Shown piece by piece: positions 35,356 to 46,137 of a stretch of DNA of 64,000 nt. The notes below the pieces were generated by a model. It was not told the origin of the DNA and made no database searches. It saw nothing but the letters and a program-made list of their open reading frames with translations. Positions within the stretch are counted from its first letter, which is position 1; the number at the start of each line of letters is the position of its first letter. Origin of the DNA: Caldilineaceae bacterium (GTDB taxonomy: Bacteria; Chloroflexota; Anaerolineae; Caldilineales; Caldilineaceae). The stretch covers positions 29,802-93,801 of the forward strand of contig JALHQH010000034.1 of the NCBI GenBank assembly GCA_022842065.1, written 5' to 3'. A program made the translations under genes and the position numbers.

Positions 35356-36483
35356 TCAGAACGAGCGTACAAAATCGACGGTATCTTCCCACAGGTCACG
35401 AATGACGCTCCCTTCGCCGGGGCGACAGCGATCAAAGCGCGCCTGGAGTTCGGCCGGGTCAAGGCTGCCCGGCTCGCCGATAAAGACAATTTGGGTGCGC
35501 GGCGTTTCGTCGGCAGCCCACAACTCGCCCAAGGTGAGGCGCACACGACTGCCCACCATTTGCAGCAAGGCGCGGCGATTGGCCGGTGCATCCAGTTGGA
35601 TAAAGCCTTTGGCGCGGAAGATCGGAGCGGGCAGCTTTTCAACGGTGCGCCGCAGCGCTTTGAAATTTAGCGGCGCGGCGCTTTCATAAAGCCAGGTGCT
35701 AAAGAGCAGGCTGTGATCGGTGTGGTGGTGGGCATGATCTGCGTGGTGTTCATGGTCATGCTCATCATGGTCATGCTCATCTTCATGGTCGTGGTGATGC
35801 TCATGCTCATGGTCATGCGTTTCCCCTTCCGGGTGGACATGAATATCGAGTGCCGTGCGGTTCACCAGGCGATCCGGTGTAAAATTGCCGACGCCAAGCA
35901 GCAGTTCAAGCGGGGCGTTACAGGCAATGGTTTCTAAGAAACGGGCATTGGCGTTGATCCGGCGAATCCACGTCTGCATCCCGGTCACGACTTCGGGGTC
36001 AGCCAGGTCAACTTTGTTGAGTAGGATAATGTCGGCCACGCCGATTTGTTCCAAGGCAAGGAGTTGATTGCGCCCTTTGAGATTGGGCAACTGTTCACAG
36101 TCGATCACGGCGATAATACTGTCAACTTGGACATGGGGACGTAGCAGTGCAAAGGTTTGGGCTACTGCCACTGGATCGGAAACACCGCTTGGTTCAACCA
36201 CAATGTATTCGGGTGGTTCGGGACGTGCGATCAATTGTTCTGCCGCCAACAAGAGGTCATCGCGAATCGTACAACAGATACAGCCATTCGAGAGATTGAT
36301 CATACTTTCGCCTTCAACGCCGACGACCAGTTGTGCATCAATGTTGACTTTGCCAAAGTCATTGACCAACACGGCAATCTTTAAACCGTGGTCAGCATGG
36401 AGAATGCGGTTAAGTAGGGTGGTTTTGCCGGAGCCTAAAAAGCCGGTCAAAATCGTGACGGGGATGGGTTGTGTACGTTCCAT
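35356..36483 (-). CDS. CobW/COG0523 G3E-family GTPase (zinc chaperone-like), His-rich
   Basis: 375 residues from ATG 36483 (GGAAGAG 6 nt upstream); the frame upstream runs through a hairpin element and is not coding. Walker A GFLGSGKT (14-21), the metal motif GCICC (C68-I-C70-C71), NKxD as LNKVDL, and a histidine/aspartate-rich segment of about 45 residues near 225-270 before the CobW C-terminal domain. COG0523 proteins deliver zinc or other metals to client enzymes; the His stretch suits metal storage. It lies in a minus-strand zinc-related operon. Confidence 0.93.
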   Translation of the reverse strand: MERTQPIPVTILTGFLGSGKTTLLNRILHADHGLKIAVLVNDFGKVNIDAQLVVGVEGESMINLSNGCICCTIRDDLLLAAEQLIARPEPPEYIVVEPSGVSDPVAVAQTFALLRPHVQVDSIIAVIDCEQLPNLKGRNQLLALEQIGVADIILLNKVDLADPEVVTGMQTWIRRINANARFLETIACNAPLELLLGVGNFTPDRLVNRTALDIHVHPEGETHDHEHEHHHDHEDEHDHDEHDHEHHADHAHHHTDHSLLFSTWLYESAAPLNFKALRRTVEKLPAPIFRAKGFIQLDAPANRRALLQMVGSRVRLTLGELWAADETPRTQIVFIGEPGSLDPAELQARFDRCRPGEGSVIRDLWEDTVDFVRSF

Positions 36484-36506
36484 GGCTTCTCTTCCTTTTT
36501 CTCTTT

Positions 36507-36637
36507 GCGCGTAACCACGCTCAGCGTGGTTACCCAGACTGGATGCTCTGCGTTCCTTTGTGGGCAACGCGTGAATCCCCGGCACAGGTGACGCGGAGCG
36601 GCCAGCTTGCATCACAACGGAGACCGTTGTGACGAGC
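36507..36637. repeat. 131-bp triple-hairpin element, family B (terminal repeat GCKCGTMAC)
   Basis: Ends GCGCGTAACCACG and CGTTGTGACGAGC. First hairpin 36511-36533 (11-bp perfect stem), a long weaker middle stem (GCTCTGCGT against ACGCGGAGC), and a third hairpin 36612-36632 (9-bp stem, loop AGA). It ends 3 bp from the stop of the FmdB gene and lies just before the CobW start. Same design and orientation as at 60468-60573 and 62472-62554. Confidence 0.72.
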
Positions 36638-36640
36638 AAT

Positions 36641-36880
36641 TTACCGGCGCGCCGTACGCGGCGCACAACAGCGACAGTCGACGCCGTGCTCAATGACGCG
36701 CGTTGGTGCAGTGGTGGATGGCACCGCAAGCCGCCCGCCCACATGAAAGCGTCCCAGATCGCGCACAAAGTCGCCGCCGCACAGGGGGCAGCGAATACTC
36801 TCTTCTGGCGCTTGGCCCAGTGGATGCAGCTCTTCGAGTTCCAGTTCGCAGGTGTGGCAGGTATAGAGATAGAGCGGCAT
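36641..36880 (-). CDS. FmdB-type small zinc-ribbon protein
   Basis: 79 residues from ATG 36880, AAGG just upstream, 4 nt after the WD40 stop. Starts MPLYLYTCHTCELE and has two CxxC knuckles (CHTC, CPLC), as in the FmdB/CxxC_CXXC_SSSS regulatory-protein family, plus a C-terminal Cys-rich CRCC tail. Probably binds one zinc; its role in the operon may be regulatory or as a client of the CobW proteins (inference). Confidence 0.8.
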   Translation of the reverse strand: MPLYLYTCHTCELELEELHPLGQAPEESIRCPLCGGDFVRDLGRFHVGGRLAVPSTTAPTRVIEHGVDCRCCAPRTARR

Positions 36881-36884
36881 GGCC

Positions 36885-37948
36885 TTATGCGCTAACCGCA
36901 AAAAGTTCAACCACACCGGCATCGGTCCCCACCGCCAACCGGCGATCATCGGGTAGCCAGGTGAGTTGACTGATCGGCGTCGGCGTTGCCATATAACCTA
37001 ACTCGGTTGTCTGCTGCACCGGCGACCAGAGCATGATCAGGCCATCGTTGCCCGCCGAAGCGAGCAGCGCCCCTTGGTGTTGATAGGCCAGCACACTCAA
37101 CGTGGCTTCGTGTCCTTTGAGGGTGCGTGGGGTTGTACCCTCCGGCCCTTTGCCGCTACAATCCCAAATGATGATGCTGTCACTGCCGCCGGTGGCGAGG
37201 TAACGGCTGGTGTGATCCCAGGCCAACTCGCGCACTTTGGTGGGATAGCCCCACATTTGCAGATCGTTGCCGGTGGCGGTAATCCAAAAGTGGACAGTGG
37301 CATCCTGGTCACCGGTGGCAATATACTTGCCGTCCGGGCTCCAGGCGACGACAAGGGAGGAACCCTTCCACGGCAACTGGCGCAGGGTCTCCGGCTGGTC
37401 GGGGTTGCGCACGGTGAGCACCCCATAGGATGCCAGCGCCAATTCGTTACGCGGTTGATGCCACTGCATGTGCGCGATGGTGCTGCTATGGTCGCCATAT
37501 TCCTGCTGCACGGTGCCCTGTTCATCCCAAATGCGTAAGACGCGCCCCGCTGCCGACGCGAGTAAGGGGGGGCGTTGTTTTTTTTGCGCGGGTAGCCACG
37601 TCACATGCTCGACCCAGGCGGCCCCGCCGGCCAGTGACGCAAGTTCTTTCCCACTATTTACATCCCACAGCCGCACTTGCCCGTCCTGGCCGGCGCTGGC
37701 CAGGATCGACCCGTTGGGATGCCAGGCCAACGCCATCGTCCCAAGGTGGTGCCCGCTCAAGAAGCGCAGCATCTCACCACGCTGCGTGTCGATGAGAAAG
37801 ATCGGGCCACTGACGGCCGCGGCAGCTAACCAGCGACCATCCGGCGGTGACGAGGCCAAGGCGATCACATGATCTTCAATGTGGACTTGCCACTGCGAAC
37901 GCAGCGTTGCCTGCCGGGTCGGTTTGCTTTCTTTCTTGCGCAATAGTT

Positions 37949-37961
<13 letters not shown>
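36885..37961 (-). CDS. WD40-repeat protein
   Basis: 358 residues with about seven WD40 blades: [64 protein letters not shown]. No signal peptide, so a cytoplasmic beta-propeller for protein interaction. The start overlaps the CobW stop by 13 bp, indicating tight coupling. WD40 genes beside COG0523 GTPases are seen in other bacteria; this one may be a partner of the metal chaperone (inference). Confidence 0.88.
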
Positions 37962-39319
<1,358 letters not shown>

Positions 39320-39335
39320 CTCGTTTTCTACTTTT

Positions 39336-39412
39336 TAGGACGCGGATTCGCGCGGAACTACGCGGATAAATCAGAGAAAATCCGCGTAGTTCCGCACGAA
39401 TCCGCGTCCTAA
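39336..39412. repeat. 33-bp near-perfect hairpin upstream of CobW
   Basis: Arms 39336-39367 and 39380-39412, with one mismatch, made of CGCGGAT-type short units (GGACGCGGATTCG, GCGGAACTACGCGGAT), loop about 12 nt. In the operon it lies between the family-A element and the CobW ATG. Confidence 0.8.
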
Positions 39413-39481
39413 GACTTATTGGTTTGAGGCAAAGTTTCGCTAGACATTGACACGTAGCCATTGTGCCTTTGTGGCAAGTTT

Positions 39482-39597
39482 GTAACGACTAACCCCTCCC
39501 CAGTTTAGGGAGGGAACTTGGGTCTCCCAGCTAGATCCCCTCCCCAAACTGGGGAGCGGTTGCCTGCTAGGCGCGGGCGGGGTAGCTTGGTAGTTAC
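39482..39597. repeat. 116-bp hairpin element, family A
   Basis: Ends GTAACGACTAAC and GGTAGTTAC, like the ends at 934-1045 and 26638-26719. Inside, CTCCCCAGTTT (39496-39506) pairs with AAACTGGGGAG (39546-39556). It lies 18 bp after the stop of the PLP-like gene. Confidence 0.6.
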
Positions 39598-39614
39598 GCG
39601 CATTTTTAGTGACT

Positions 39615-40889
39615 TTACCCCACGCAACAGGCGAGGGGGGCAAAGTCGTCAAAAAATTCCGGTTGCTCCTCCAGCCCTGTCGGCAAAAAATTCTGGGCGG
39701 TCGCAAAGAGCGGTCGATAGGCATCATGATCCGGCCCATAGCGTTCGGTGAGCAGGGCGGCGTAGGCAGCGGCGCGTTGGGGGTTGGTACGCCAACGCAC
39801 ACCCAAATATTCCGCTGCTTTGACAATGCCCAACACAATTTGCGCCACTTCAGCCGCCGGGGTGCGCAGGCCGAGGGGGGCCAGCAGCCACCGTTCCAAC
39901 TGCGCCGCAGTGGTCATGCCCTGCGCAATGGCCAGGGGATGCAAGGGCCGTAAGTTGGGCAACCAGGCGACCGGCGTATTTTCACCTTGCGCATAGTGAT
40001 AGAAGAGCGACGGTGTCGATTCTGGTGGAATCTGCACGGCGACGCCCTGGGCAATGGCCGGCGCGTTGGTGAAGGGCAACAGGGGCAGACCGGCCGCGGC
40101 GTGCAACGCTTGCTGTAATTCGGCTAATGCTTGCTGCTGACGCGGCGCATGATCGGCCAGCCGTTGCAATTGCCGTGCTGCGCGCGCCCAATCTGGTTCA
40201 TCCGCAGCACGGAGGCGGGTGCTGACTGCTTGTGCTAACCACTCATCGCGGAAGACCAGCAGCGCGCCGGCTTCCTCCGCTTGTGGGGAAAGGTGCAAGC
40301 CAAAGAGCAAGACATCGCCGGGCATTGCCGTCAGTTGGCCGGCCGGCGCACTGTCGGCGTAATCGATGACTAAGCGTTCGGTCACGCCGCTACAGCCGGT
40401 GGGCAAGCCGGCAATCGCTTCTGCCCAGGCCACCGTTACAGGTTTAGACGGGGCCAGTTGTAGTTGGCTGTCCAGGTTGGCAAAACTTGGCTTTACCTTG
40501 GCACGCTTGACGGTTTCGACCAGCGCGTAAGTAGCATTCGCCGGTAAAACTACGGTGTCGCCGCTCGCGCACAAGGTTTGCAACAACGCGCGCCGCGCCC
40601 TTGCCACACTGCGCACGGGTAGAGCCACACCGTTCTGTCCCTGCCCCAGGACAAAATCGCGCCAAGCCGCCTTGACATGGGCCGCGGTGGCCGGGCCATT
40701 TTGCCGTAAGACGACATCGCCACAGAAAATGAGCTCGCGGGCCGGATCAATGGCAATACGATCATCTGCGCCCCGCACGGGAGCGCCATAGATGCCCAGG
40801 TTTCAAAAACCACCCAGCCAGCGATTGGCCCAATCCACCAGGGGTGCTGGGGTAACGGGCGTTGTGTGATCAGCTGTGCGTCGTAACAT
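39615..40889 (-). pseudogene. PLP-transferase-like gene with an in-frame TGA at codon 29
   Basis: ATG 40889 with AAGGAAAA upstream starts a frame that meets TGA at 40803-40805 after 28 codons (LVDWANRWLGGF) and then stays open for 395 codons (NLGIYGAPVRGADDR onward). The product recalls fold-I PLP enzymes of the DegT type (GDTVVLPANATYALVE; EEAGALLVFRDEWLAQ), but the expected lysine position reads GLHLSPQ, so PLP chemistry is doubtful. TGG to TGA is the simplest lesion. Translation from GTG 40778 would give 387 residues lacking the N-terminus. It lies between the Fur-type regulator and CobW. Confidence 0.6.
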
Positions 40890-40912
40890 GTTTTTTCCTT
40901 AAGCTTGGCACA

Positions 40913-41392
40913 TTAAGCTTGACAATCGGCACAAAGGCCGGTCAGTTGCAGCGAATAGTGTTGAATCTGGTATTGACTCTGGCGTTGGACATGTTTGATC
41001 GCCCGTTCCAGAATCGCGGTGTCCACCTCGGCGAGTCGACCACAGCCCTGGCAGATCACCACTGCCGGTGGCGACAAACCACCACTGGCGATATAACTGT
41101 GACAACCGTGGCGATCATGGACACGCTGGACCAACCCCAACTCATCCAGCTTTTCCAAGGTACGATAGACGGTGGCCAGCCCCAACTCCACATGGGTCGC
41201 CTGGGCCAGAGCAAAGAGTTGTTGTGCATTGAGCGGCTGGGGACTGCTTGCCATAATTTCCACCAGCGCGCGCCGGGTGTCGGTCAGGCGATAGCCACTG
41301 GCGCGCAAGCCGGCTAACCACTCGTCAATGATGGCTTGTGATCTGGTGGCGGGTGGGGTTGTATTCATACGAACGCTTGTCTGAGCACACAT
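40913..41392 (-). CDS. Fur-family metalloregulator, probably Zur
   Basis: 159 residues from ATG 41392 or 151 from ATG 41368; neither has a clear ribosome site. Winged-helix part with LATVYRTLEKLDELGLV (recognition helix) and the structural zinc site CQGCG...CADC. The family represses uptake genes when metal is plentiful. Neighbouring COG0523 genes and a ZnuB-like remnant point to zinc rather than iron. A Fur-box-sized palindrome at 41479-41493 suggests autoregulation. Confidence 0.85.
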   Translation of the reverse strand: MCAQTSVRMNTTPPATRSQAIIDEWLAGLRASGYRLTDTRRALVEIMASSPQPLNAQQLFALAQATHVELGLATVYRTLEKLDELGLVQRVHDRHGCHSYIASGGLSPPAVVICQGCGRLAEVDTAILERAIKHVQRQSQYQIQHYSLQLTGLCADCQA

Positions 41393-41413
41393 GGGCGGCT
41401 GCTTGGAAAAACG

Positions 41414-41450
41414 TAGCGGTGCCTGAACTTGGCATGAGCAGGCACCGCTA
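41414..41450. repeat. 12-bp perfect hairpin upstream of the Fur-family gene
   Basis: TAGCGGTGCCTG and CAGGCACCGCTA separated by 13 nt. It lies in the leader of the regulator, between the Fur-type box and the start. Confidence 0.65.
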
Positions 41451-41478
41451 TCACCAGGTTGCTGTTATGCGCAACAAT

Positions 41479-41493
41479 TGAGATTTTATCTCA
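41479..41493. promoter_or_regulatory. Candidate Zur/Fur box
   Basis: TGAGATTTTATCTCA, a perfect 15-bp palindrome of the usual Fur-family length, 87 bp upstream of the Fur-type gene. A close match (TGAGATTTATTCTCA) lies at 48018-48032. Binding is inferred. Confidence 0.45.
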
Positions 41494-41651
41494 TTTAGGG
41501 GAATGTTGAAGTGTGGAATCAGACCAAAATTGTGTCGCAAATCGCACACATTGGCTGCTTGACTGTTACCCGCGCGGTCAAGTGACCAGGATCAAGCCCA
41601 GGTGATAGCTCAGCTGTGTTTTATGGTGGCAGGGCAAAACAAAGCGGCGCG

Positions 41652-42509
41652 CTAGAACCCAATCAACTGACTGGGGCCGCGCAGCGCGGCGCGGTAGGCA
41701 TGCGGGGATTGGCCACAATACTTCTTGAAGGCCATGTAGAAGTTACTGCTGGAGCTAAAGCCCGCCTGGATGGCAACGGTGAGGACGTTGTCATCGGTGG
41801 TGACGAGCAGGCGTTGGGCTTGGGCGACGCGATACTGAATCACATATTCGAGCAAACTCAGCCCAAAGACGCGCTTAAAGAGCTGCATGGCATAGTTGGG
41901 ATGCAGCCCCACCGAAGCCGAAATCGCCTCGACGGTCAACGGTTCGGCATAGTGATCAACGATATATTTGGCCATCCGGCTGGCATTGTTATCAGCCAGA
42001 TGGGCATGCGTGGGCGGGTGGGTACTATGCTGCCGGCGCGCGAGGGCTAAGCGCCAGAGCAGTGCCTGAATTTCCATCAGCGCGATAAAGGCCCGTTCGC
42101 CGGCCAAATCCGCGTGCCAGGCTTGAAAGGTTAATTGAGTGTAGGTGATGTTTTCCCGCTGCTCATCCAGGAGCAGATCGCCGAAGAGCAGGGCTTGGGT
42201 AAAGGCGTGGGGCAGCTTCCAGGCAAGAAAGGTCTCAAGGGGAATCGTTACATAGTAGAAGGTGCTCTCGTTGCTCTCGACCAGTTGATGGGGCAGCGCA
42301 CCCCAGAAAACGGCTAGCCGCCCAGGGGGAATTGTCATCAGCATGTCGCGGTGCAGATAGGCGACGCTGCCCTGGCAGACAAAGTTCAGCTCAATCTCAC
42401 TATGGCGATGGGGACGGGGCATCAGTCGCGGGTTGCCATACCAGGCGCGTAAACCAAAACTATTTTCAGCGCAGGCCTGATGGCGAAACTTCTGTTTTTC
42501 TTGCTTCAC
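41652..42509 (-). CDS. AraC family transcriptional regulator with cupin sensor domain
   Basis: 285 residues. N-terminal cupin (PRPHRHSEIELNFVCQGS; VFWGALPHQL) for binding a sugar or similar effector, C-terminal double helix-turn-helix (LTVEAISASVGLHPNYAMQLF; VLTVAIQAGFSSSSNFYMAFKKYCGQSPHAYR). Divergent from the ABC sugar operon starting at 42793, which it probably activates. Complete, unlike the two AraC remnants elsewhere in the window. Confidence 0.9.
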   Translation of the reverse strand: MKQEKQKFRHQACAENSFGLRAWYGNPRLMPRPHRHSEIELNFVCQGSVAYLHRDMLMTIPPGRLAVFWGALPHQLVESNESTFYYVTIPLETFLAWKLPHAFTQALLFGDLLLDEQRENITYTQLTFQAWHADLAGERAFIALMEIQALLWRLALARRQHSTHPPTHAHLADNNASRMAKYIVDHYAEPLTVEAISASVGLHPNYAMQLFKRVFGLSLLEYVIQYRVAQAQRLLVTTDDNVLTVAIQAGFSSSSNFYMAFKKYCGQSPHAYRAALRGPSQLIGF

Positions 42510-42792
42510 GCTTCATACCTTCCCGCCCAATGGCAGATCATGACAAAAGCTGCTTCCGGTTACGCCGGTTTACCTTTTCGCAATGTGGGGATAAAGCGCG
42601 CGTGCTGTCCAACCGCGGTATAACTTAGAATATTGGAATTTGTGGGAGGAATACCGGACGCATCGCTAGCCTGCATATGATAAGCTGAAGCGGCCATTTT
42701 TCAAAACGGATTTTTTGTCTTGGCGGCTCCCACCCGTTCCTTCCGCCATAGGCATTGCTCTGCCTTTTCCAATCTATCAAGGAGAAACCAGG
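42510..42792. other. Divergent regulatory gap between AraC and the ABC operon
   Basis: 283 bp without a gene. A TATGAT (42675-42680) may be a -10 for the ABC operon but no good -35 accompanies it, consistent with an activator-dependent promoter. Confidence 0.3.
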
Positions 42793-44127
42793 ATGACTTC
42801 CCAACCACCGAATCGCCTATCCCGCCGTACTTTTCTCTCTGCGCTGGGCGTGGGGGCCACGGCGCTTGCCATGCAAGCCTGTGCCCCGGCCGCTGCCCCC
42901 AGCGGTGCGCCGGCCGCTGACAGCGGTGCTGCTCAACCCGCCGCGACTGGCGCCACAGAAGTGAATGTGATCTACTGGGCTGATTCCAATGATGCTTTTA
43001 AAAGTGTGATGGATGCCTTTGCCACCGAAACGGGCAAAACGGTTAACTATGAGGTCGCCCCAGCCGATTACCTGGAGTGGCAACAACTGATGACCACCCG
43101 CTTTGCCTCTGGCGATAAAGGCACCGATGCGTTCCACTGTGATGATTTCCAAGCCGCGATCTATGGTGCCGCCGGCTGGTTAACCCCGCTTGAACCCACC
43201 GTGGAAAAGTACAGCATTGACCTGAGCGATTGGCCGCAAACCTTGCTCACCGATGTTTCGTCCTGGGATGGCACGCTCTACCGTATTCCTTGGGGCAACG
43301 ACACCGAGATCTTCCTCTACCGCACCGATTTCTTTGAGGAGGCCGGCGTACAACCACCTACCACCTGGAGTGAACTGCTGGAAGTAGCCACCGTGCTCAC
43401 CCAAGGGGAAGAACGCTACGGCATTACCCTCAGCGGTAAAAACAATGGCGTTTTGGGCAACGATATCCAACACTGGGCCAACCAGGCCGGTGGGGCGATC
43501 AATGCGCTGGACAAGCCGGGCAGCCGCGAAGCACTGCTCTTCTACAAGGATCTCTTTGCCACCCACAAAGTGGCCCCACCCTCTGTCCCCCAGGATGATT
43601 ATACCGCTTCGCTGCAAGGCTTCCTGGATAACAAATATGCCATGTGGTGGGTCTGGGATGGCTTTTATGGCGCCTTCCGCAATAATCCAGATTTCTGGAA
43701 GGATCAGGTTTCGGCCTTCCTGCCGCCCAAAGGTCCTGATAATGCGCAAACCGTGACGGGCTGCTGGGGCTGGTCGATCAATGCGCAGTCGGAGAACCAG
43801 GATCTGGCCTCTGAATGGGTGGCTTTTACTGCAAAACCAGAGATTATGAAGATGCAAATTCTGCGTGGCCGCGTCCCCGCCCGCATCTCGCTCTGGAGTG
43901 ATCCAGAAGTCCAGGACAAAGCGCCTTCCGCACCCTTCCTGCAACAGTTGGCCGAAGCCGGCGACTTGGTCAAAGCACGGCCGGTCACCCCGAGTATTCA
44001 AGAGATCTACGACGCCGCCGAACAAAATATCCACGCCTACCTGACCGATCAAGTCGACCTCGACCAGGCAATCAACGATGCGATGGCCAAGATCACGCCG
44101 ATTCTTGATCGTGACATGGGGAAATAG
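42793..44127 (+). CDS. ABC transporter sugar-binding lipoprotein with Tat signal
   Basis: 444 residues from ATG 42793 (AAGGAG 8 nt upstream); the frame upstream is not coding-like. Tat motif SRRTFLSAL (RR at 11-12) and lipobox MQAC (Cys30), then an Ala/Pro-rich tether, show export in folded form and lipid anchoring. The mature region has the family-1 binding-protein fold (TTWSELLEVATVLTQ; WWVWDGFYGAF). Feeds the two permeases downstream; no ATPase gene linked. Confidence 0.9.
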   Translation: MTSQPPNRLSRRTFLSALGVGATALAMQACAPAAAPSGAPAADSGAAQPAATGATEVNVIYWADSNDAFKSVMDAFATETGKTVNYEVAPADYLEWQQLMTTRFASGDKGTDAFHCDDFQAAIYGAAGWLTPLEPTVEKYSIDLSDWPQTLLTDVSSWDGTLYRIPWGNDTEIFLYRTDFFEEAGVQPPTTWSELLEVATVLTQGEERYGITLSGKNNGVLGNDIQHWANQAGGAINALDKPGSREALLFYKDLFATHKVAPPSVPQDDYTASLQGFLDNKYAMWWVWDGFYGAFRNNPDFWKDQVSAFLPPKGPDNAQTVTGCWGWSINAQSENQDLASEWVAFTAKPEIMKMQILRGRVPARISLWSDPEVQDKAPSAPFLQQLAEAGDLVKARPVTPSIQEIYDAAEQNIHAYLTDQVDLDQAINDAMAKITPILDRDMGK

Positions 44128-44133
44128 AACTGG

Positions 44134-44220
44134 GTGAAACGTAAAACGTGATGCGTAAAACGTAAATTCACGCATCACGTTTTACGTTTCACGTTTCACA
44201 CACCACGTTTCACGCACCAC
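44134..44220. repeat. 23-bp perfect hairpin plus tandem 9-mers between binding-protein and permease genes
   Basis: Begins 6 nt after the stop. Arms 44134-44156 and 44170-44192 are perfectly complementary (GTGAAACG start), loop 13 nt. Further ACGTTTCAC units follow up to the next ribosome site. Unrelated in sequence to 7361-7480 but in the same operon position. Confidence 0.85.
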
Positions 44221-44232
44221 GGAGGCAGTCGC

Positions 44233-45150
44233 TTGTCCACCCTTTCCAAACCCAGACCACGCAGCAGCCGGATGACCCTGGCGACGCGGCGTCTGCTCCT
44301 CGCCTATACGCTGGTCGCGCCAGTGGTGATCTGGCGCTTGAGCACGTCGGTCTATCCCTTTTTGCGCACCTTTTATCTCAGCTTTTTTGATAACAGCCCG
44401 GTACGGCGTACCTTTGACTATGTCGGGTTCGATAATTACGTGGCCCTGACCAAGGACACCAATATTACGCAGTCGCTTGCGTTTACCTTCTTCTTCGCCG
44501 TGGTCTCAGTTACCCTGCAAATTGTGCTCGGCTTGGGGATTGCCCAATTGCTCAACCGGCAATTCGCCTTGCGTACCCTGGCACGTACGGTTAACCTGTT
44601 GCCGTGGGCGGTGGCACCAATTGTCACCGGCGCGGCTGCCGTTTGGGCCTTTAACCAGGACTATGGCTTGGTCAATGATATTATCTGGCGGCTGACGGGG
44701 GAGCGACCGCTCTGGCTGGTCAATGTGACCAGTGCCCGTTTTGCGGTCACCCTGACTGATACGTGGAAAAATACGCCTTTCCTGGCGGTGATCTTTCTCA
44801 GCGGGCTGCAAGGCATCCCCACTGAGATCTATGAGGCAGCGAAGATCGATGGCTCGGATGGTGCCCGCTCTTACTGGTATATCACCCTGCCGTTGCTGCT
44901 ACCCTTGATCGTCTCGATGGCGATTTTTATTACAATTTTCCGGGTCTTGTCCTTTGAGATCGTCTATGCGTTGACGGGCGGTGGTCCTGGCTCGGCAACC
45001 TCCTTGCTCTCCTATGTGGTCTATCTGCAGGGCTTCCGGGTGCTCAACTTTGGTTATGCCTCGGCCGTGGCTATGCTGCTCTTTTTTATTGTCCTTGTGA
45101 TCGGTGTGTTGGGCTTTGGCCTGTTGCGCCGCAGTTGGAATCGACTGTAA
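44233..45150 (+). CDS. ABC sugar permease, MalF/UgpA type
   Basis: 305 residues from TTG 44233, chosen because GGAGG lies 7 nt upstream. About six membrane helices; EAA loop YEAAKIDGSDGARSYW near 200. Partner of the next gene and of the Tat-lipoprotein upstream. LTGGGPGSATSLLSYVVY is typical of the family C-terminus. Confidence 0.92.
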   Translation: MSTLSKPRPRSSRMTLATRRLLLAYTLVAPVVIWRLSTSVYPFLRTFYLSFFDNSPVRRTFDYVGFDNYVALTKDTNITQSLAFTFFFAVVSVTLQIVLGLGIAQLLNRQFALRTLARTVNLLPWAVAPIVTGAAAVWAFNQDYGLVNDIIWRLTGERPLWLVNVTSARFAVTLTDTWKNTPFLAVIFLSGLQGIPTEIYEAAKIDGSDGARSYWYITLPLLLPLIVSMAIFITIFRVLSFEIVYALTGGGPGSATSLLSYVVYLQGFRVLNFGYASAVAMLLFFIVLVIGVLGFGLLRRSWNRL

Positions 45151-45151
45151 G

Positions 45152-46006
45152 ATGAACATCTATCGTCTCCGCCGCCTTGCCGGCAACATCCTTTTTTATC
45201 TCTTACTGCTACTCTTCCTCCTGGTTGTACTACTGCCAATCTACTATATTTTCTTAACGGCCTTTGCACCGGGCGATAAACTCTTCACCAAACCACTCTC
45301 CTATCTGCCCCAGAGTTTTGCCTTGGAGCGTTTTCAGGCCGTTTTTAATGGGTTGCCGATTCTGCGCTATATGTTTAATACCTTCTTTTTAGCGAGCGTC
45401 TCCACCCTGGTCGCGATTGCAGCTAGTTTGCTGGCGGCTTATGCATTGGCCCGCCTGCCCTTTCCGGGTGCCAACCTGGTCTTGGTTGGTTTGCTTGCCT
45501 CCAGCATGTTACCCGGTTCTTCCACGGTGATTCCGCTCTTTCAGATGTACCAGCGCCTGCAACTGATGGATACCCTGCATGGTCTGCTCCTACTCTATGG
45601 CAGTGGCCTGTTGCCGGTGACCGTCTGGGTACTCGTTTCGTTTTTCCGCCAAGTGCCAATCGAAATCGAAGATGCCGCCAAGGTGGATGGTGCCAGTTTC
45701 TTCCCCATGCTCTGGTACATTATCCTGCCGGTGATCCGTCCGGGCCTGGCCACCATGTTTTTGATCAATTTTATTGCCGGTTGGAATGAGTTTTTTATTC
45801 CCCTGGTCTTTGCGCGTGGACCGTCTGCCAAAGTCATCACAATGGCGCTCTCCGAAGCGCAGTTGATCGGTAGCTCCACCCAATTCTATGCCGATTGGGG
45901 CAATATGGCCGCCGTCGCCATTCTCGCCACGATTCCCGTCTTTATCATCACCTTCCTCTTCCAACGGCAGATCGTTGAAGGGATTACCAACGGCGTCTTT
46001 AAATAG
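45152..46006 (+). CDS. ABC sugar permease, MalG/UgpE type
   Basis: 284 residues from ATG 45152, one base after the previous stop; earlier in-frame codons overlap the upstream gene and are unlikely. Six membrane helices and an EAA loop IEDAAKVDGASFFPML. Completes the second importer of the window. Confidence 0.92.
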   Translation: MNIYRLRRLAGNILFYLLLLLFLLVVLLPIYYIFLTAFAPGDKLFTKPLSYLPQSFALERFQAVFNGLPILRYMFNTFFLASVSTLVAIAASLLAAYALARLPFPGANLVLVGLLASSMLPGSSTVIPLFQMYQRLQLMDTLHGLLLLYGSGLLPVTVWVLVSFFRQVPIEIEDAAKVDGASFFPMLWYIILPVIRPGLATMFLINFIAGWNEFFIPLVFARGPSAKVITMALSEAQLIGSSTQFYADWGNMAAVAILATIPVFIITFLFQRQIVEGITNGVFK

Positions 46007-46026
46007 CGACCTTGTCCAGGCGTAAA

Positions 46027-46137
46027 TGGACTAGTACACGACGGCGTAAATAAGCCAATCGCTCACTTGTGCCAAGCTGGTCACGGACCAGCTTGGCACA
46101 GCATTACTATCGGTTTATTTAGGCCGCGCTGGACTAG
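46027..46137. mobile_element. Hairpin element between 8-bp direct repeats (TGGACTAG)
   Basis: TGGACTAG at 46027-46034 and 46130-46137 bracket 95 bp. These hold an imperfect terminal pair (TAAATAAGCC against GGTTTATTTA) and a perfect 15-bp stem with a 3-nt loop (46068-46082 and 46086-46100; core CCAAGCTGG). The core TTGGCACA also occurs in family C. Insertion is inferred from the bracketing repeats. Confidence 0.55.

Noticed and set aside
40803..40805. TGA as a selenocysteine or reassigned Trp codon
   Set aside because: No cysteine/selenocysteine context in the family, no evident SECIS-like hairpin that I can support, and all other genes use TGA as a normal stop.
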